NCBI GenBank assembly: GCA_018058125.1
Contig: JAGPCH010000018.1
Coordinates: forward strand, 1 to 10,782
Source: Ignavibacteria bacterium
Lineage (GTDB): Bacteria > Bacteroidota > Ignavibacteria > Tepidaquicellales > Tepidaquicellaceae
Direction: 5' to 3'
DNA length: 10,782 bases
Part shown: in pieces, positions 1-8,399 of the stretch
How positions within the stretch are numbered: the stretch's first letter is position 1
How the letters are laid out: each line of letters begins with the position of its first letter
Notes under the pieces: generated by a model
Databases searched by the model: none
What the model was told of the DNA's origin: nothing
Seen by the model: only the letters and a program-made list of their open reading frames with translations
Translations under genes and position numbers: made by a program

Positions 1-1
1 C

Positions 2-64
2 TCTACACACTCTACACACTCTACACACTCTACACACTCTACACACTCTACACACTTTACACAC
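2..64. repeat. 9-bp tandem repeat, about seven copies, at the left window edge
   Basis: The unit TCTACACAC is repeated six times without a mismatch (2-55), followed by one copy with a single C-to-T change (TTTACACAC, 56-64). The array may continue beyond the window. It ends five bases before the TAA stop of the RNase R gene, so it lies directly downstream of that gene in the transcribed direction, where the RNA would read GUGUGUAGA repeated. There is no hairpin and no U-run, so it is not an obvious terminator. It is a minisatellite-type repeat likely to vary in copy number by slippage; no function can be assigned. Confidence 0.9.
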
Positions 65-68
65 TTTC

Positions 69-2099
69 TTATCTAATCAATGTAAAATCAATTTTCTTAC
101 TTTCTTTATTAACTCTTAGCACTTTTATTTTAACTTTCTGCCCGGCTCTGAACACTTTTCGTTTTCTTCTGCCGATTGCAATATGCTTCTTCGGATCGAA
201 TTCATAATAATCATCAGATATATCTCTGAATCGAACCATACCTTCCACGAGTATATCCATTATTTCTATGAACATGCCAAACTGAACTATGCCTGAGACG
301 ATCCCTTCAAACTCTTCGCCTATATGCTTGCTGATGTATTCACCCTGCATGAGTTTAATAGATTCACGTTCAGCTTGTTCTGCATTCTGCTCCATGATCG
401 AACTCTGCTTACATACTTCCGGCAATATTTTTTTATAATGTTCGATCTCTTTTAAAATATCATCACCATCTCTTATATAATCATACAGGACTCTGTGAAC
501 CACAAGATCCGGGTATCTTCTTATCGGAGAAGTGAAATGTGTATAGTCTTTGAATCCCAAGCCATAATGACCAATATTTTTTGTTGTGTAAATTGCTTTA
601 GCCATAGAGCGGATCAGAAGATTATTAATTATAAATTCCTCAGGTTTTCCCTTGATATCTATAAGAAGTTTTCTGATAGAATTCTTATCATCAATATTTA
701 TACCGTAACCAAACTGCTGGACAAATTCTGATAACTCTTTCATTTTATCCTTGTTAGGGATATCATGTGAACGGTAAACAAAGGGATAATTCGCTTTATT
801 TTTTTTGGAAAGTTCATTCACAAACAAAGTAGCGCATTTGTTGGCAAGAAGCATGAACTCCTCAATGAGTCTCATTGATTCCAGCCTTTCTTTAACTACA
901 ATTTCTTCTACTTCTCCTTTCTTACTGAATGTAAAATTGATCTCATTGGAATCAAAATCGAGACTCTCATCCTTAAGTCTGGTAAGTGTAATTGATTTGC
1001 TGATCTTATACATGAGCATTAACTCTTCAGCAAAATCTCCTTCACCTGTATCAATTACCTTTTGAGCTTCTTCATAAGTGAATCTTCTCTTACTGTTTAT
1101 GACCGTTTTTTTTATTTCAAAGTTTTTAAGAGTAAACTTTTTGGATAATGTCATAAAGATAGAAAAAGTCAGTCTGTCCTCATTTGGTTTAAGCGAACAA
1201 ATATCATTGGATAATTTCTCAGGCAGCATCGGCACTACATTTTTAACCAAATAAACACTTGTTGCACGGTTAAATGCTTCTCGGTCCAGCGGAGTATTTT
1301 CTTTTACATAATGCGAGACATCAGCAATATGAACTCCCAAAACGACAGTTCCGTCTTCATTTTTCTCTATTGAAACTGCATCATCAAAATCCTTTGCATC
1401 CTCAGGATCGATAGTAAATATAATCTTATCTCTGAGATCCAACCGGTCTTTCATATAATAATCAATTTTTATAGCTTTTGCTTCTTTTTCCACATCCTTA
1501 GGAAATTCCTTTACGAGATTGAATTTTCTAATAATAGACTTTTCTTCAGTCCCTCTTTCACCTGCTTTTCCCAGTACTTCCAATACTTTGCCTCTTAGAT
1601 CTGAGAATTCCTCATTGATGTCTCCCGGGTTAATGATTTCTATATATACTTTATCTCCGTCATCTGCATTCAGGAAATGTTCTGTGGCAATAATAATTTC
1701 TTTTTTTACATCCCTGGAATCCGGATATACAAGACCATAAGACTGATGGTTTTCAAATTTACCGCTTACAAACTTTTTACCGGAGCTTAAGATCTTTACG
1801 ACTTCGCCTGTAAGTTCATTAATATTTTCTGAAGAACCGACAAGTACATATCCAACCTTATCACCTACATTCAGACGGAATCCAGGAACGTCTTTATTCT
1901 TACGAATATTAACTTCCTGATCAGATTGTATATCTCTGATGATAATTCTGCCGTCTTTACCGAAAACTATCTCTCCCTTATTTGTTTCCTTTGCAGGGAT
2001 AAGATTTATTCTGTAATACTTTTTTTCACGGGTTACTTTGTTTTCTTTTTGAAGTTCCCTCAGCTCCTTTTTGAGAAGTTCCATCTGCGAAGATCTCAA
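69..2099 (-). CDS. rnr: Ribonuclease R (RNB-family 3'-5' exoribonuclease)
   Basis: RNase R is a processive hydrolytic 3'-5' exoribonuclease that degrades structured RNA, acts in rRNA and mRNA turnover, and works in the cytoplasm. Numbering from the TTG at 2097-2099 (676 residues): two cold-shock/OB-like regions at about 38-90 and 97-175; the RNB catalytic domain from about 215 to 545, with the metal-binding aspartates in IDPEDAKDFDDA (D231, D237, D239, D240) and the conserved HFTSPIRRYPDLVVHR (521-536); and an S1 RNA-binding domain at about 594-676. The lysine-rich tail of the E. coli enzyme is absent. The TTG start is doubtful: it has no Shine-Dalgarno and would cut the N-terminal helix-turn-helix, which is encoded in the same frame upstream (see 2100-2189). 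An ATG at 2082-2084 is still further inside. It is the last gene of the run rfaE1-rfaE2-tamB-rnr. Family assignment is certain; only the start is open. Confidence 0.95.
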   Translation of the reverse strand: MRSSQMELLKKELRELQKENKVTREKKYYRINLIPAKETNKGEIVFGKDGRIIIRDIQSDQEVNIRKNKDVPGFRLNVGDKVGYVLVGSSENINELTGEVVKILSSGKKFVSGKFENHQSYGLVYPDSRDVKKEIIIATEHFLNADDGDKVYIEIINPGDINEEFSDLRGKVLEVLGKAGERGTEEKSIIRKFNLVKEFPKDVEKEAKAIKIDYYMKDRLDLRDKIIFTIDPEDAKDFDDAVSIEKNEDGTVVLGVHIADVSHYVKENTPLDREAFNRATSVYLVKNVVPMLPEKLSNDICSLKPNEDRLTFSIFMTLSKKFTLKNFEIKKTVINSKRRFTYEEAQKVIDTGEGDFAEELMLMYKISKSITLTRLKDESLDFDSNEINFTFSKKGEVEEIVVKERLESMRLIEEFMLLANKCATLFVNELSKKNKANYPFVYRSHDIPNKDKMKELSEFVQQFGYGINIDDKNSIRKLLIDIKGKPEEFIINNLLIRSMAKAIYTTKNIGHYGLGFKDYTHFTSPIRRYPDLVVHRVLYDYIRDGDDILKEIEHYKKILPEVCKQSSIMEQNAEQAERESIKLMQGEYISKHIGEEFEGIVSGIVQFGMFIEIMDILVEGMVRFRDISDDYYEFDPKKHIAIGRRKRKVFRAGQKVKIKVLRVNKESKKIDFTLIR

Positions 2100-2189
2100 A
2101 CGAAGTTTTTTTAAAATTGAGTTTGACTTGAAAGAAGTGTTTTTGTTTTTCGTAAGAAAAGCTAATATTTCCTGTTTGAGTTTGATAGT
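2100..2189 (-). other. In-frame upstream extension of rnr encoding the N-terminal helix-turn-helix, without a standard start codon
   Basis: The rnr frame has no stop between its TTG and the tamB TAA at 2190-2192. The 30 extra codons include KQEILAFLTKNKN and SNSILKKLRL, and run on into LLKKELRELQKENKVTREKKYYRI. This matches, from memory, the pattern of the N-terminal winged helix of E. coli RNase R (FILEHLTKREKP, then a leucine-rich helix, then RRRLRAMERDGQLV and a YAL strand). No ATG, GTG or TTG occurs in the extension. Possible starts are ATC (2184-2186), three bases after the tamB stop, giving a 705-residue protein, or ATA (2166-2168), which directly abuts a CAGGAA. Reinitiation coupled to tamB termination would fit the ATC. 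A sequence error is the main alternative. Confidence 0.65.
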
Positions 2190-5100
2190 TTAAAATTTGA
2201 TTATATAATAAACAAGTGCGCCAATCCTTGTACCGTTTGTATTAGTAATATCAGCGTCATTATAGAACGGATCATATACCCTTTCAAATCTGAAGATCAG
2301 ATTATTGGATACAGAATTCATTTTCAGTAATTTATTGATAGGATAATCCACAATGATATCAGTATTTGCAAGTCCTTTAAATATCTGACCGCCAAATCTT
2401 ACTACTGCATCACCAATAGCTGCTGTAAACCGGACATCCGTATTATCTGCAAAACCACCCTGTTCGTTTTCAGTGTAATTTAAACTTGTATTAATCAAGA
2501 ATGGAAATAAATCTTCCAGTTCATTTGAAACAATGTTAGACAAATATGATGCTCCGATACTTGCGCCGAAACTTGTACTTTCTCCGAAAGAAAGCTGATC
2601 AGCAAATTTACCGAAAAGAAGAAATGCTATAGCATCACTTGTAGCATTGCTGCCGGTTTCCTTGTTTCCGTTTTTTTGTAAAGATATATTTAGATCCGGA
2701 CTGGAAGCTTCTCCTGTTACTTTCAGATCGATTATAACATCATCCAATACCTGCTGACCCTGAGCGTCCGTTCCACTCGAAGCATATCCTTTGTATTGTG
2801 CATTAATATCCAGTCTTGGATTTGTGATATTTCCCGTGAAAGTTGTACTGCCTGTAGCATCAAATTTCCGGAAAAATTTATAATAACAATTATCTCCAAG
2901 AGTAACCGTACCTCTGCCCATCATGGTATAATCAACTGTATTAAATACATTCAGATCACCCGTTCTGATCTCCCCAAAAAATTCCTGCTGGGATTTTTCA
3001 TTGACGATGAATTTTAGAAAAACATTTCCGGAAGTAACAACTGTAACATCGTAAAAGAATTTTCCGCCTTTCTTGGTTGATTCCCAAACTATCTCATTTT
3101 TATTTTCCATCAGATATTTAATTTTCTCAAACGGATTCAGCAATTCATTCTTTAATACAATAGTACTATCCGAATTTCCTTTGATCACTTTTTCAATTGA
3201 AGTTCCGTCACTTTTCAATGAATCTATCAGCAGTCCGTAATTAAAGTCATCCGAATAAATATTATAAGCTTCTTTGCCAAAAGGATTGAACACAACATTA
3301 CCTTTTACCAGTAGCAGATCACCTGTCAGGTCAAATCTATCAGAATTTCCCCTCAGATTCAGCTTATTCCTTCCACTTCCTACCCAAAGATCACCGGAAA
3401 TTCCAAGCTCTGTCGGACCATTATCCTTATCAAATGCCTTCATATCACCCAGCATCACAAGATTAATATCGTTAAGCTTCAGACCTGTGAAGTCAATATA
3501 ACCGGTTGTCGATATAAATCTGGTAATATCGGATGGCGCAAATATTCTGGAACCCGTTACAATTAATTTCTCATCGTTTGTGCTTACATTTGCAAAAAAG
3601 TTATAATTCATTTTATTCATGGTGACATACATTTTACCACTATCAAGATCCATTTTTCCGGTCAGTATTGGTTTTTCTGCCGTACCAAGCAGACTGATCT
3701 TTCCTTTGAGTATAGCTTCAAGATTCTCAGTATAAGGGAGAAGTTGCTGCAGAACTTTCAACTGAAAATTATCAGCAATCGCATTAAGATCTACTTTTTT
3801 TGCAAGAAACCTCTGATATCGTGAAGCACTGTCCGTCTTATTATCTGAAAAATTTAATATGATCGGCAAATTTCCTTTTAAACTGAAACTTCCTGTATTA
3901 TTTCTGTTATAAAAACTTATATTTGATATTAAATTATCATCTTCAATTTTCACATCTGCATCCAACCTTCCTATTCTTGTACTTCCAAGACTTAAATTCT
4001 CTGAAATAGCCGTTAACTGTATTAATGGGTATTCACTTATCCCTTTAAATGAAAGATCTATATATCTGATTTTGCCATTAACCATATCGGTAGTATCTTT
4101 ATCAGGTGATAAATATTTCTGAATAGTGCTTAAATTTACATTAGATGCTGATAATTTAATATTACTCGAATCAGTAAGAGAATAAATTCCTTCTACACTT
4201 AGTTTCTGATTTAAGCTGTTAACATTAAATTTCCGGAAATTAATGGACTGACTACTGTCTATAGAAACATATTGTACCAACAGATCCGAATTGTTGGTTA
4301 AATTGACCGGACCGTATTTAGCGTTTAAAGTATCAAATCTGATTATTAGCGAATCCAGTAAACTGCCTTCGGTATAAACAGAAGCGGTTGAATCTTTTTT
4401 GGACCAGATAAAAAAATTATTCTTATTATCAGAATATCCGACACGCAAAAGAGTCGTATCAAGAGGAAATTTACTTACGATCATTTTATCAGCCGAAAAG
4501 GTTACCTTTGCATCTAGTCCTGAGAGTTCATTTCTATTGATATCATTTTTAATATTTACATTTAAAGGAGCATCTTTTACAATTAGCAATGAATCTTTAA
4601 ACCAAAGCAAATTAACAAATCCTTTTGAAGTTAAATTAAATATTCCGCAACTGTCAGAAAGATTACCTTCAAATGAACCTTTAAATAGCAGAGAATCTAT
4701 ACCCGCAAATGAATTTATCAAATCCGAATTTATAACATTGATCTTATAATCAAAATTAAGATCCTCACAAATTGCAGAATAGGAATAATTTTCGCTAATG
4801 GAATTTATTACCGAATCCAATTCAAGTGATTTTGTCAATTCTCCTTTAACTTTCTGAATATTATTACTAATGACATTACCTAACACAGAAAAATTGAGCG
4901 AACCGTCAATGTCGACTTCAGCAAATTCTGTTTTCAATCCTATCTTCTTTATATTACCATTCTGATCAATATTAAGATCTATTGGAGTTTCAGGAAAATT
5001 CAGATCTGCATAACTGGAATTCTTTAAATCGATTTTATAAACACCTGACATACTATTCGGATCAAATCCTCTGCCGTTAATATCAAAATCAAAATTCAGA

Positions 5101-6884
5101 TCACTGCTCTGACTATTATCATTAGTAAAAGATGCAATGTTCAGACCTGAAACTGTTCCTTTTAGATCATAAACAATATTATCTAAATTAGATACATTGA
5201 TCTTTCCGGCAAGTTTAGTTTTTACAGCATCTGAATTATAAGTAACATCCAGATTGACATTTCCTCTGTTAAATTCGAGCTGACCTTCGGAGCTTGCAAT
5301 ATTCTGTTTTAAAAATTTTGTCCGGTTTATTTTATAATTTAATCTGCCTCTTGCAGTCTTATAATCAAAACCTGCTGCATCAACTTTAAACTCACCGGTA
5401 ATATTGCTTTCAAGTTCCTTTTCATTTACAATTTCACCTAAGTTAATATTAGTTGTAGAAAAATCACCTTTATATTTAATCACATCTTCTCTAAGATCAA
5501 ATGCTATATTTCCGAGAGCATTTCCGGCGGCTGTTCTTATATCGAAATCCGATTTAAAATTTTCCGGCTCGCCAATGTAGGTCACGTAAGGAACTCTTAC
5601 AATACCAAGGCGGCTGTAATCGGGAATAGGTAATCCGGGAAGGTTATTCTTTGTGTCTTTAGGATCGATCTCAATATCTTTGCCTGTAATGTCAAATGAT
5701 ATTTTAGATGGATTATGAAGATTTTTTACTTTTCCGGAAAATTGAAATGCAGAATTTGGCAGATACAGATCAAGTTTGGAAATATTCAGTTCGCCATAAT
5801 TACCTTCAGCTTTCATTTTAAACGATACCGTACTGTCGAGAAAATTAAGATCCGTCAGAAAATAGGTAAGATCCTTTATGTTGAAATTTTGAGTTTCAAT
5901 ATCAAGAGTGGTATTGTTATCATGAAAATCCTCGTAATCTTCGGCATCAAAAGGTTGAAAACCATTCATCAGCAATTGATTGATCCGTAAATCAGAACGG
6001 TAAGTATTAAGATACAGACTTCTGACATTTGTTACATTATTTTCCTGATCAATATTTGCGCTAAGAGTAAGTTTATTTACATTGAAATCAGAATTAGTAT
6101 TAAATGAGATATTTTTGATATCGACATCTTTTTCTTCCGGAAAAAATTTTGCACTCAGATTTAAGTTCAGATTGGTAAGATCTGTATAACTGAAATTAAA
6201 AGTATCAAGATTTTGCATGACAATATCTCTGATGGGAAGATCAGAGTTTTTATCTTTAAGAATTCTTATAGCACCATTTTCAATTGAAAGATCTTCTGCA
6301 GTAATCCCCCAGTCAAACGGAGAAGAACTCGTATCTGTATCCGGCTCATCTGAAGCTAAAAGATAATCAAGATTTAATTTCAGACTGTCATATTCATCTC
6401 TTACGTTTGTGAGATTTATCTGAGGTTCTCTGAGAACAAGTTTCTGAACTGAAATTTCCTTATTAAGATTTAATGTAAGAAGATTTGATACTGCGCTGAA
6501 CCAGGACTGATCAGAATTATAAATTAACTTAAATACATTATACTCAGCCTGGATGGAATTAAATTTAAGAAGAGTATCATTCTTAACTCTTACGCTGCCA
6601 TTATTCAGAGTAAATCCTTTAAAAATATTCCCTTTAAGAGATTCGGCAGAGATCCGGCTGTCTTTTTTTTCAAGAGAGGTATTTATCTTATCAAGGGCAA
6701 AGTCAAGCGCAAGTTTATCAAAGTAATCTGTCTGTATGAATACCAGCAATACCATCAGAAATAAAAACAATACAATAAAAAGCTTAAAAAGGTTATTGAT
6801 TATTTTACTCAATAAACTTTTTTCAAGTCTAGTATCCTTTATTGATCCTTTTACCGGTTCTATATTTTCTTCTTTATTATCCAA
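2190..6884 (-). CDS. tamB: TamB/DUF490-family AsmA-like protein (translocation and assembly module, inner-membrane anchored)
   Basis: TamB-like proteins are anchored in the inner membrane and span the periplasm as a long hydrophobic-grooved beta structure. They are linked to outer-membrane protein assembly and to phospholipid transport. Here a basic, soluble N-terminus is followed by one hydrophobic segment at about residues 31-50 (KLFIVLFLFLMVLLVFI) and an AsmA-like start (ISAESLKGNIFKGFTLNNG). About 1300 residues of repetitive beta-strand sequence rich in N, D, S and K follow. The C-terminal DUF490-like part includes LTGKMDLDSGKMYV, KVTGEASSPDLNI and DAIAFLLFGK (1417-1426), and ends in alternating aromatic strands (ALVYYIIKF). 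At 1564 residues it is longer than E. coli TamB (about 1260), as is common in Bacteroidota. The start is the TTG at 6882-6884, the only standard start codon before the membrane segment, bounded by a TGA two codons upstream and lacking a Shine-Dalgarno. No BamA/TamA partner lies in the window. It lies 37 bases after rfaE2. Confidence 0.9.
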   Translation of the reverse strand: MDNKEENIEPVKGSIKDTRLEKSLLSKIINNLFKLFIVLFLFLMVLLVFIQTDYFDKLALDFALDKINTSLEKKDSRISAESLKGNIFKGFTLNNGSVRVKNDTLLKFNSIQAEYNVFKLIYNSDQSWFSAVSNLLTLNLNKEISVQKLVLREPQINLTNVRDEYDSLKLNLDYLLASDEPDTDTSSSPFDWGITAEDLSIENGAIRILKDKNSDLPIRDIVMQNLDTFNFSYTDLTNLNLNLSAKFFPEEKDVDIKNISFNTNSDFNVNKLTLSANIDQENNVTNVRSLYLNTYRSDLRINQLLMNGFQPFDAEDYEDFHDNNTTLDIETQNFNIKDLTYFLTDLNFLDSTVSFKMKAEGNYGELNISKLDLYLPNSAFQFSGKVKNLHNPSKISFDITGKDIEIDPKDTKNNLPGLPIPDYSRLGIVRVPYVTYIGEPENFKSDFDIRTAAGNALGNIAFDLREDVIKYKGDFSTTNINLGEIVNEKELESNITGEFKVDAAGFDYKTARGRLNYKINRTKFLKQNIASSEGQLEFNRGNVNLDVTYNSDAVKTKLAGKINVSNLDNIVYDLKGTVSGLNIASFTNDNSQSSDLNFDFDINGRGFDPNSMSGVYKIDLKNSSYADLNFPETPIDLNIDQNGNIKKIGLKTEFAEVDIDGSLNFSVLGNVISNNIQKVKGELTKSLELDSVINSISENYSYSAICEDLNFDYKINVINSDLINSFAGIDSLLFKGSFEGNLSDSCGIFNLTSKGFVNLLWFKDSLLIVKDAPLNVNIKNDINRNELSGLDAKVTFSADKMIVSKFPLDTTLLRVGYSDNKNNFFIWSKKDSTASVYTEGSLLDSLIIRFDTLNAKYGPVNLTNNSDLLVQYVSIDSSQSINFRKFNVNSLNQKLSVEGIYSLTDSSNIKLSASNVNLSTIQKYLSPDKDTTDMVNGKIRYIDLSFKGISEYPLIQLTAISENLSLGSTRIGRLDADVKIEDDNLISNISFYNRNNTGSFSLKGNLPIILNFSDNKTDSASRYQRFLAKKVDLNAIADNFQLKVLQQLLPYTENLEAILKGKISLLGTAEKPILTGKMDLDSGKMYVTMNKMNYNFFANVSTNDEKLIVTGSRIFAPSDITRFISTTGYIDFTGLKLNDINLVMLGDMKAFDKDNGPTELGISGDLWVGSGRNKLNLRGNSDRFDLTGDLLLVKGNVVFNPFGKEAYNIYSDDFNYGLLIDSLKSDGTSIEKVIKGNSDSTIVLKNELLNPFEKIKYLMENKNEIVWESTKKGGKFFYDVTVVTSGNVFLKFIVNEKSQQEFFGEIRTGDLNVFNTVDYTMMGRGTVTLGDNCYYKFFRKFDATGSTTFTGNITNPRLDINAQYKGYASSGTDAQGQQVLDDVIIDLKVTGEASSPDLNISLQKNGNKETGSNATSDAIAFLLFGKFADQLSFGESTSFGASIGASYLSNIVSNELEDLFPFLINTSLNYTENEQGGFADNTDVRFTAAIGDAVVRFGGQIFKGLANTDIIVDYPINKLLKMNSVSNNLIFRFERVYDPFYNDADITNTNGTRIGALVYYIIKF

Positions 6885-6921
6885 TTTTCATATCAGTTTA
6901 AAAACACATTAAACCGATTCA

Positions 6922-7383
6922 TTATAATTTCATTTTATTAATAATACCTGTAGTGGAATAATCATTGATGAAATTCAAACTCATGACACTCCCCCCGCTT
7001 TTTTTAACAATATCCCAGCCTACAATATCTTCTTCTTTCCAGTCACCGCCTTTTACTAAAAATTCGGGTACGATCTCTTTAATTATATTGTAAGGAGTAT
7101 CTTCATCGAAAATCATTACAAAATCCACGCTCCTGAGATTATCCAGAATAAACGCCCTGTCATTTTCATTATTAACAGGTCTTCCTTCACCTTTCAGACC
7201 TCTTACAGATCTGTCCGAATTAACTCCGACTATCAGAACATCACCAAGAGATTTTGCCTGATTCAGATATGTAACATGACCTCTGTGTAAAATATCAAAG
7301 CATCCGTTAGTGAATACAATTTTTTTATTTTCAGATCTCAGTTTTTCCCTGATTGATTTAAACTCAACTATTTCAGTAATCAA
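6922..7383 (-). CDS. rfaE2: D-glycero-beta-D-manno-heptose 1-phosphate adenylyltransferase
   Basis: The enzyme transfers AMP from ATP to heptose 1-phosphate, giving ADP-heptose for the LPS inner core; it acts in the cytoplasm. The 153-residue protein has the cytidylyltransferase-like nucleotide-binding motifs in order: FTNGCFDILHRGH (24-36, with the HxGH signature as HRGH), GVNSDRSVRGLKGEGRP (53-69), NDRAFIL (74-80), KGGDW (111-115) and YSTTGII (142-148). These last motifs separate RfaE2/HldE-C from glycerol-3-phosphate cytidylyltransferases. It matches the C-terminal half of the fused HldE of E. coli. The start is TTG at 7381-7383, supported by AAAGGAG five bases upstream (7389-7395) and by the TTGA overlap with the rfaE1 stop, which indicates translational coupling. 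Function is confident; the TTG start is well supported. Confidence 0.95.
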   Translation of the reverse strand: MITEIVEFKSIREKLRSENKKIVFTNGCFDILHRGHVTYLNQAKSLGDVLIVGVNSDRSVRGLKGEGRPVNNENDRAFILDNLRSVDFVMIFDEDTPYNIIKEIVPEFLVKGGDWKEEDIVGWDIVKKSGGSVMSLNFINDYSTTGIINKMKL

Positions 7384-8375
7384 TTCTGCTCCTTTGCTAT
7401 GTGGCTGATTAGTTTATCTTTATAAACAGGGACAATACCAACTTCTTCAACGACCAGACCGGCGGCATAATTTGAGATTATGGCTGCATCCTCAAGGCTG
7501 GCTCCGCCGGCAAGACATACTGCAATAGTAGATATCACAGTATCACCTGCTCCGGATACATCTGCCACTTTCCGGGCTTTAGTTGGGATCTTGATTTTTT
7601 TCAAACTTCCGTTATGATTTTCAAATATCAGCATACCTTCTTCGCCGAGAGTCAGAATTATATTTTCGGATCTCAATTCATTCATTAATTCCAAAGCAAA
7701 CAATTCGACATCTTCAGAAGATTTGATCTTTTTACCGAGCGCATCTTCTAGTTCTTTTCTGTTTGGTTTAAATAGATAAGTGTTCTTAAACTCAAAAAAA
7801 TTCTCAAATTTCGGATCAACAAGCAATTTAATATTATTTGAATTAGAAAAGCTTATAACATTTTTTATCAACTCTTTTGTCAACACTCCTTTATTATAGT
7901 CCTGAAGAATGATGATACCGGTCTCATTTTTATATTTTTCCAGAAGACTGACAATGCTATTTAAAGTATCAATAGAAATATCCTCTTTTGATTCACTGTC
8001 AATTCTTAACAAATGATGAGAATCAGATATAACACGGGTTTTACTGGTGGTAGGTCTGCCTTTTTCTACAATCAATCCATCAGTATTAATATTAAGCTCT
8101 TTCATTGCATCCTTTAGAAGAGAACCTTCATTATCATCACCTATCACTCCAATAAGGAATGGATCAGCACCCAGAGTTTTGATGTTGTAAGAGACATTCG
8201 CAGCACCGCCTAATCTGTAATCGCTGTGCTTTATATCAAATACCTGGACAGGAGCTTCGGGAGAAATTCTGTTTACATCCCCCATAAGATATCTGTCAAG
8301 CATAATATCACCTATGATAAAAATTTTATTTTTATCCGATGAACTAAAAATTTTTTCAAGAAAGTTTTTATCCAT
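7380..8375 (-). CDS. rfaE1: D-glycero-beta-D-manno-heptose 7-phosphate kinase (PfkB family)
   Basis: This kinase phosphorylates heptose 7-phosphate at C1 with ATP, giving heptose 1,7-bisphosphate, an early step in ADP-heptose synthesis. From the ATG at 8373-8375 it has 331 residues, about the size of the HldE kinase domain. Visible motifs are IIGDIMLDRYLMGDVNRISPEAPVQVF near the N-terminus (typical of RfaE1), YRLGGAANVSYNI (PfkB signature 1), LLVDPK, KPNRKE, and DVSGAGDT with the catalytic aspartate (PfkB signature 2) followed by AAGLVVEEVGIVPV. An in-frame TTG at 8409-8411 would add 12 residues. The ATG is preferred because the family usually has only a short lead before the GDxMLDRY motif, and because a TATAAT at 8394-8399 would start RNA downstream of that TTG. 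The stop overlaps the rfaE2 start by 4 bases. No gmhA or gmhB is present in the window. Confidence 0.94.
   Translation of the reverse strand: MDKNFLEKIFSSSDKNKIFIIGDIMLDRYLMGDVNRISPEAPVQVFDIKHSDYRLGGAANVSYNIKTLGADPFLIGVIGDDNEGSLLKDAMKELNINTDGLIVEKGRPTTSKTRVISDSHHLLRIDSESKEDISIDTLNSIVSLLEKYKNETGIIILQDYNKGVLTKELIKNVISFSNSNNIKLLVDPKFENFFEFKNTYLFKPNRKELEDALGKKIKSSEDVELFALELMNELRSENIILTLGEEGMLIFENHNGSLKKIKIPTKARKVADVSGAGDTVISTIAVCLAGGASLEDAAIISNYAAGLVVEEVGIVPVYKDKLISHIAKEQN
7389..7395 (-). promoter_or_regulatory. Shine-Dalgarno fixing the TTG start of rfaE2
   Basis: The minus strand reads AAAGGAG, then CAGAA, then TTG. This strong ribosome binding site lies inside the last codons of rfaE1 (AKEQN) at ordinary spacing. 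It shows that TTG is used as a true start here and that Shine-Dalgarno sites can work in this genome, which makes their absence before tamB and rnr more notable. Confidence 0.8.
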
Positions 8376-8393
8376 TGAGGACAAAATAAACGT

Positions 8394-8399
8394 ATTATA
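8394..8399 (-). promoter_or_regulatory. Possible -10 box (TATAAT) for the rfaE1 operon
   Basis: The minus strand has an exact TATAAT ending 18 bases before the rfaE1 ATG, so RNA would start only about 10-13 bases before that codon. No good TTGACA lies at the right distance. A looser Bacteroidota-type reading (TTG, 20 bases, TATTTTG) also fits this stretch. The site is suggestive only, since the DNA is AT-rich. Confidence 0.35.

Noticed and set aside
1..76. Plus-strand peptide-coding frame through the 9-bp repeat (Ser-Thr-His repeats)
   Set aside because: The frame ends at TAA 74-76 with no coding context visible. Any 9-bp repeat lacking stops gives such a frame.
4399..4749. Plus-strand open frame of 116 codons inside tamB
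   Set aside because: It is opposite a strongly conserved-looking minus-strand gene, with no Shine-Dalgarno and no recognisable protein features. Like the other plus-strand frames in this window, it is a shadow of the coding strand.
2100..6884. A deliberate TamB-RNase R fusion protein
   Set aside because: The shared frame is a one-in-three chance event and a single TAA stands between the two. An inner-membrane-anchored periplasmic protein joined to a cytoplasmic nuclease makes little topological sense.
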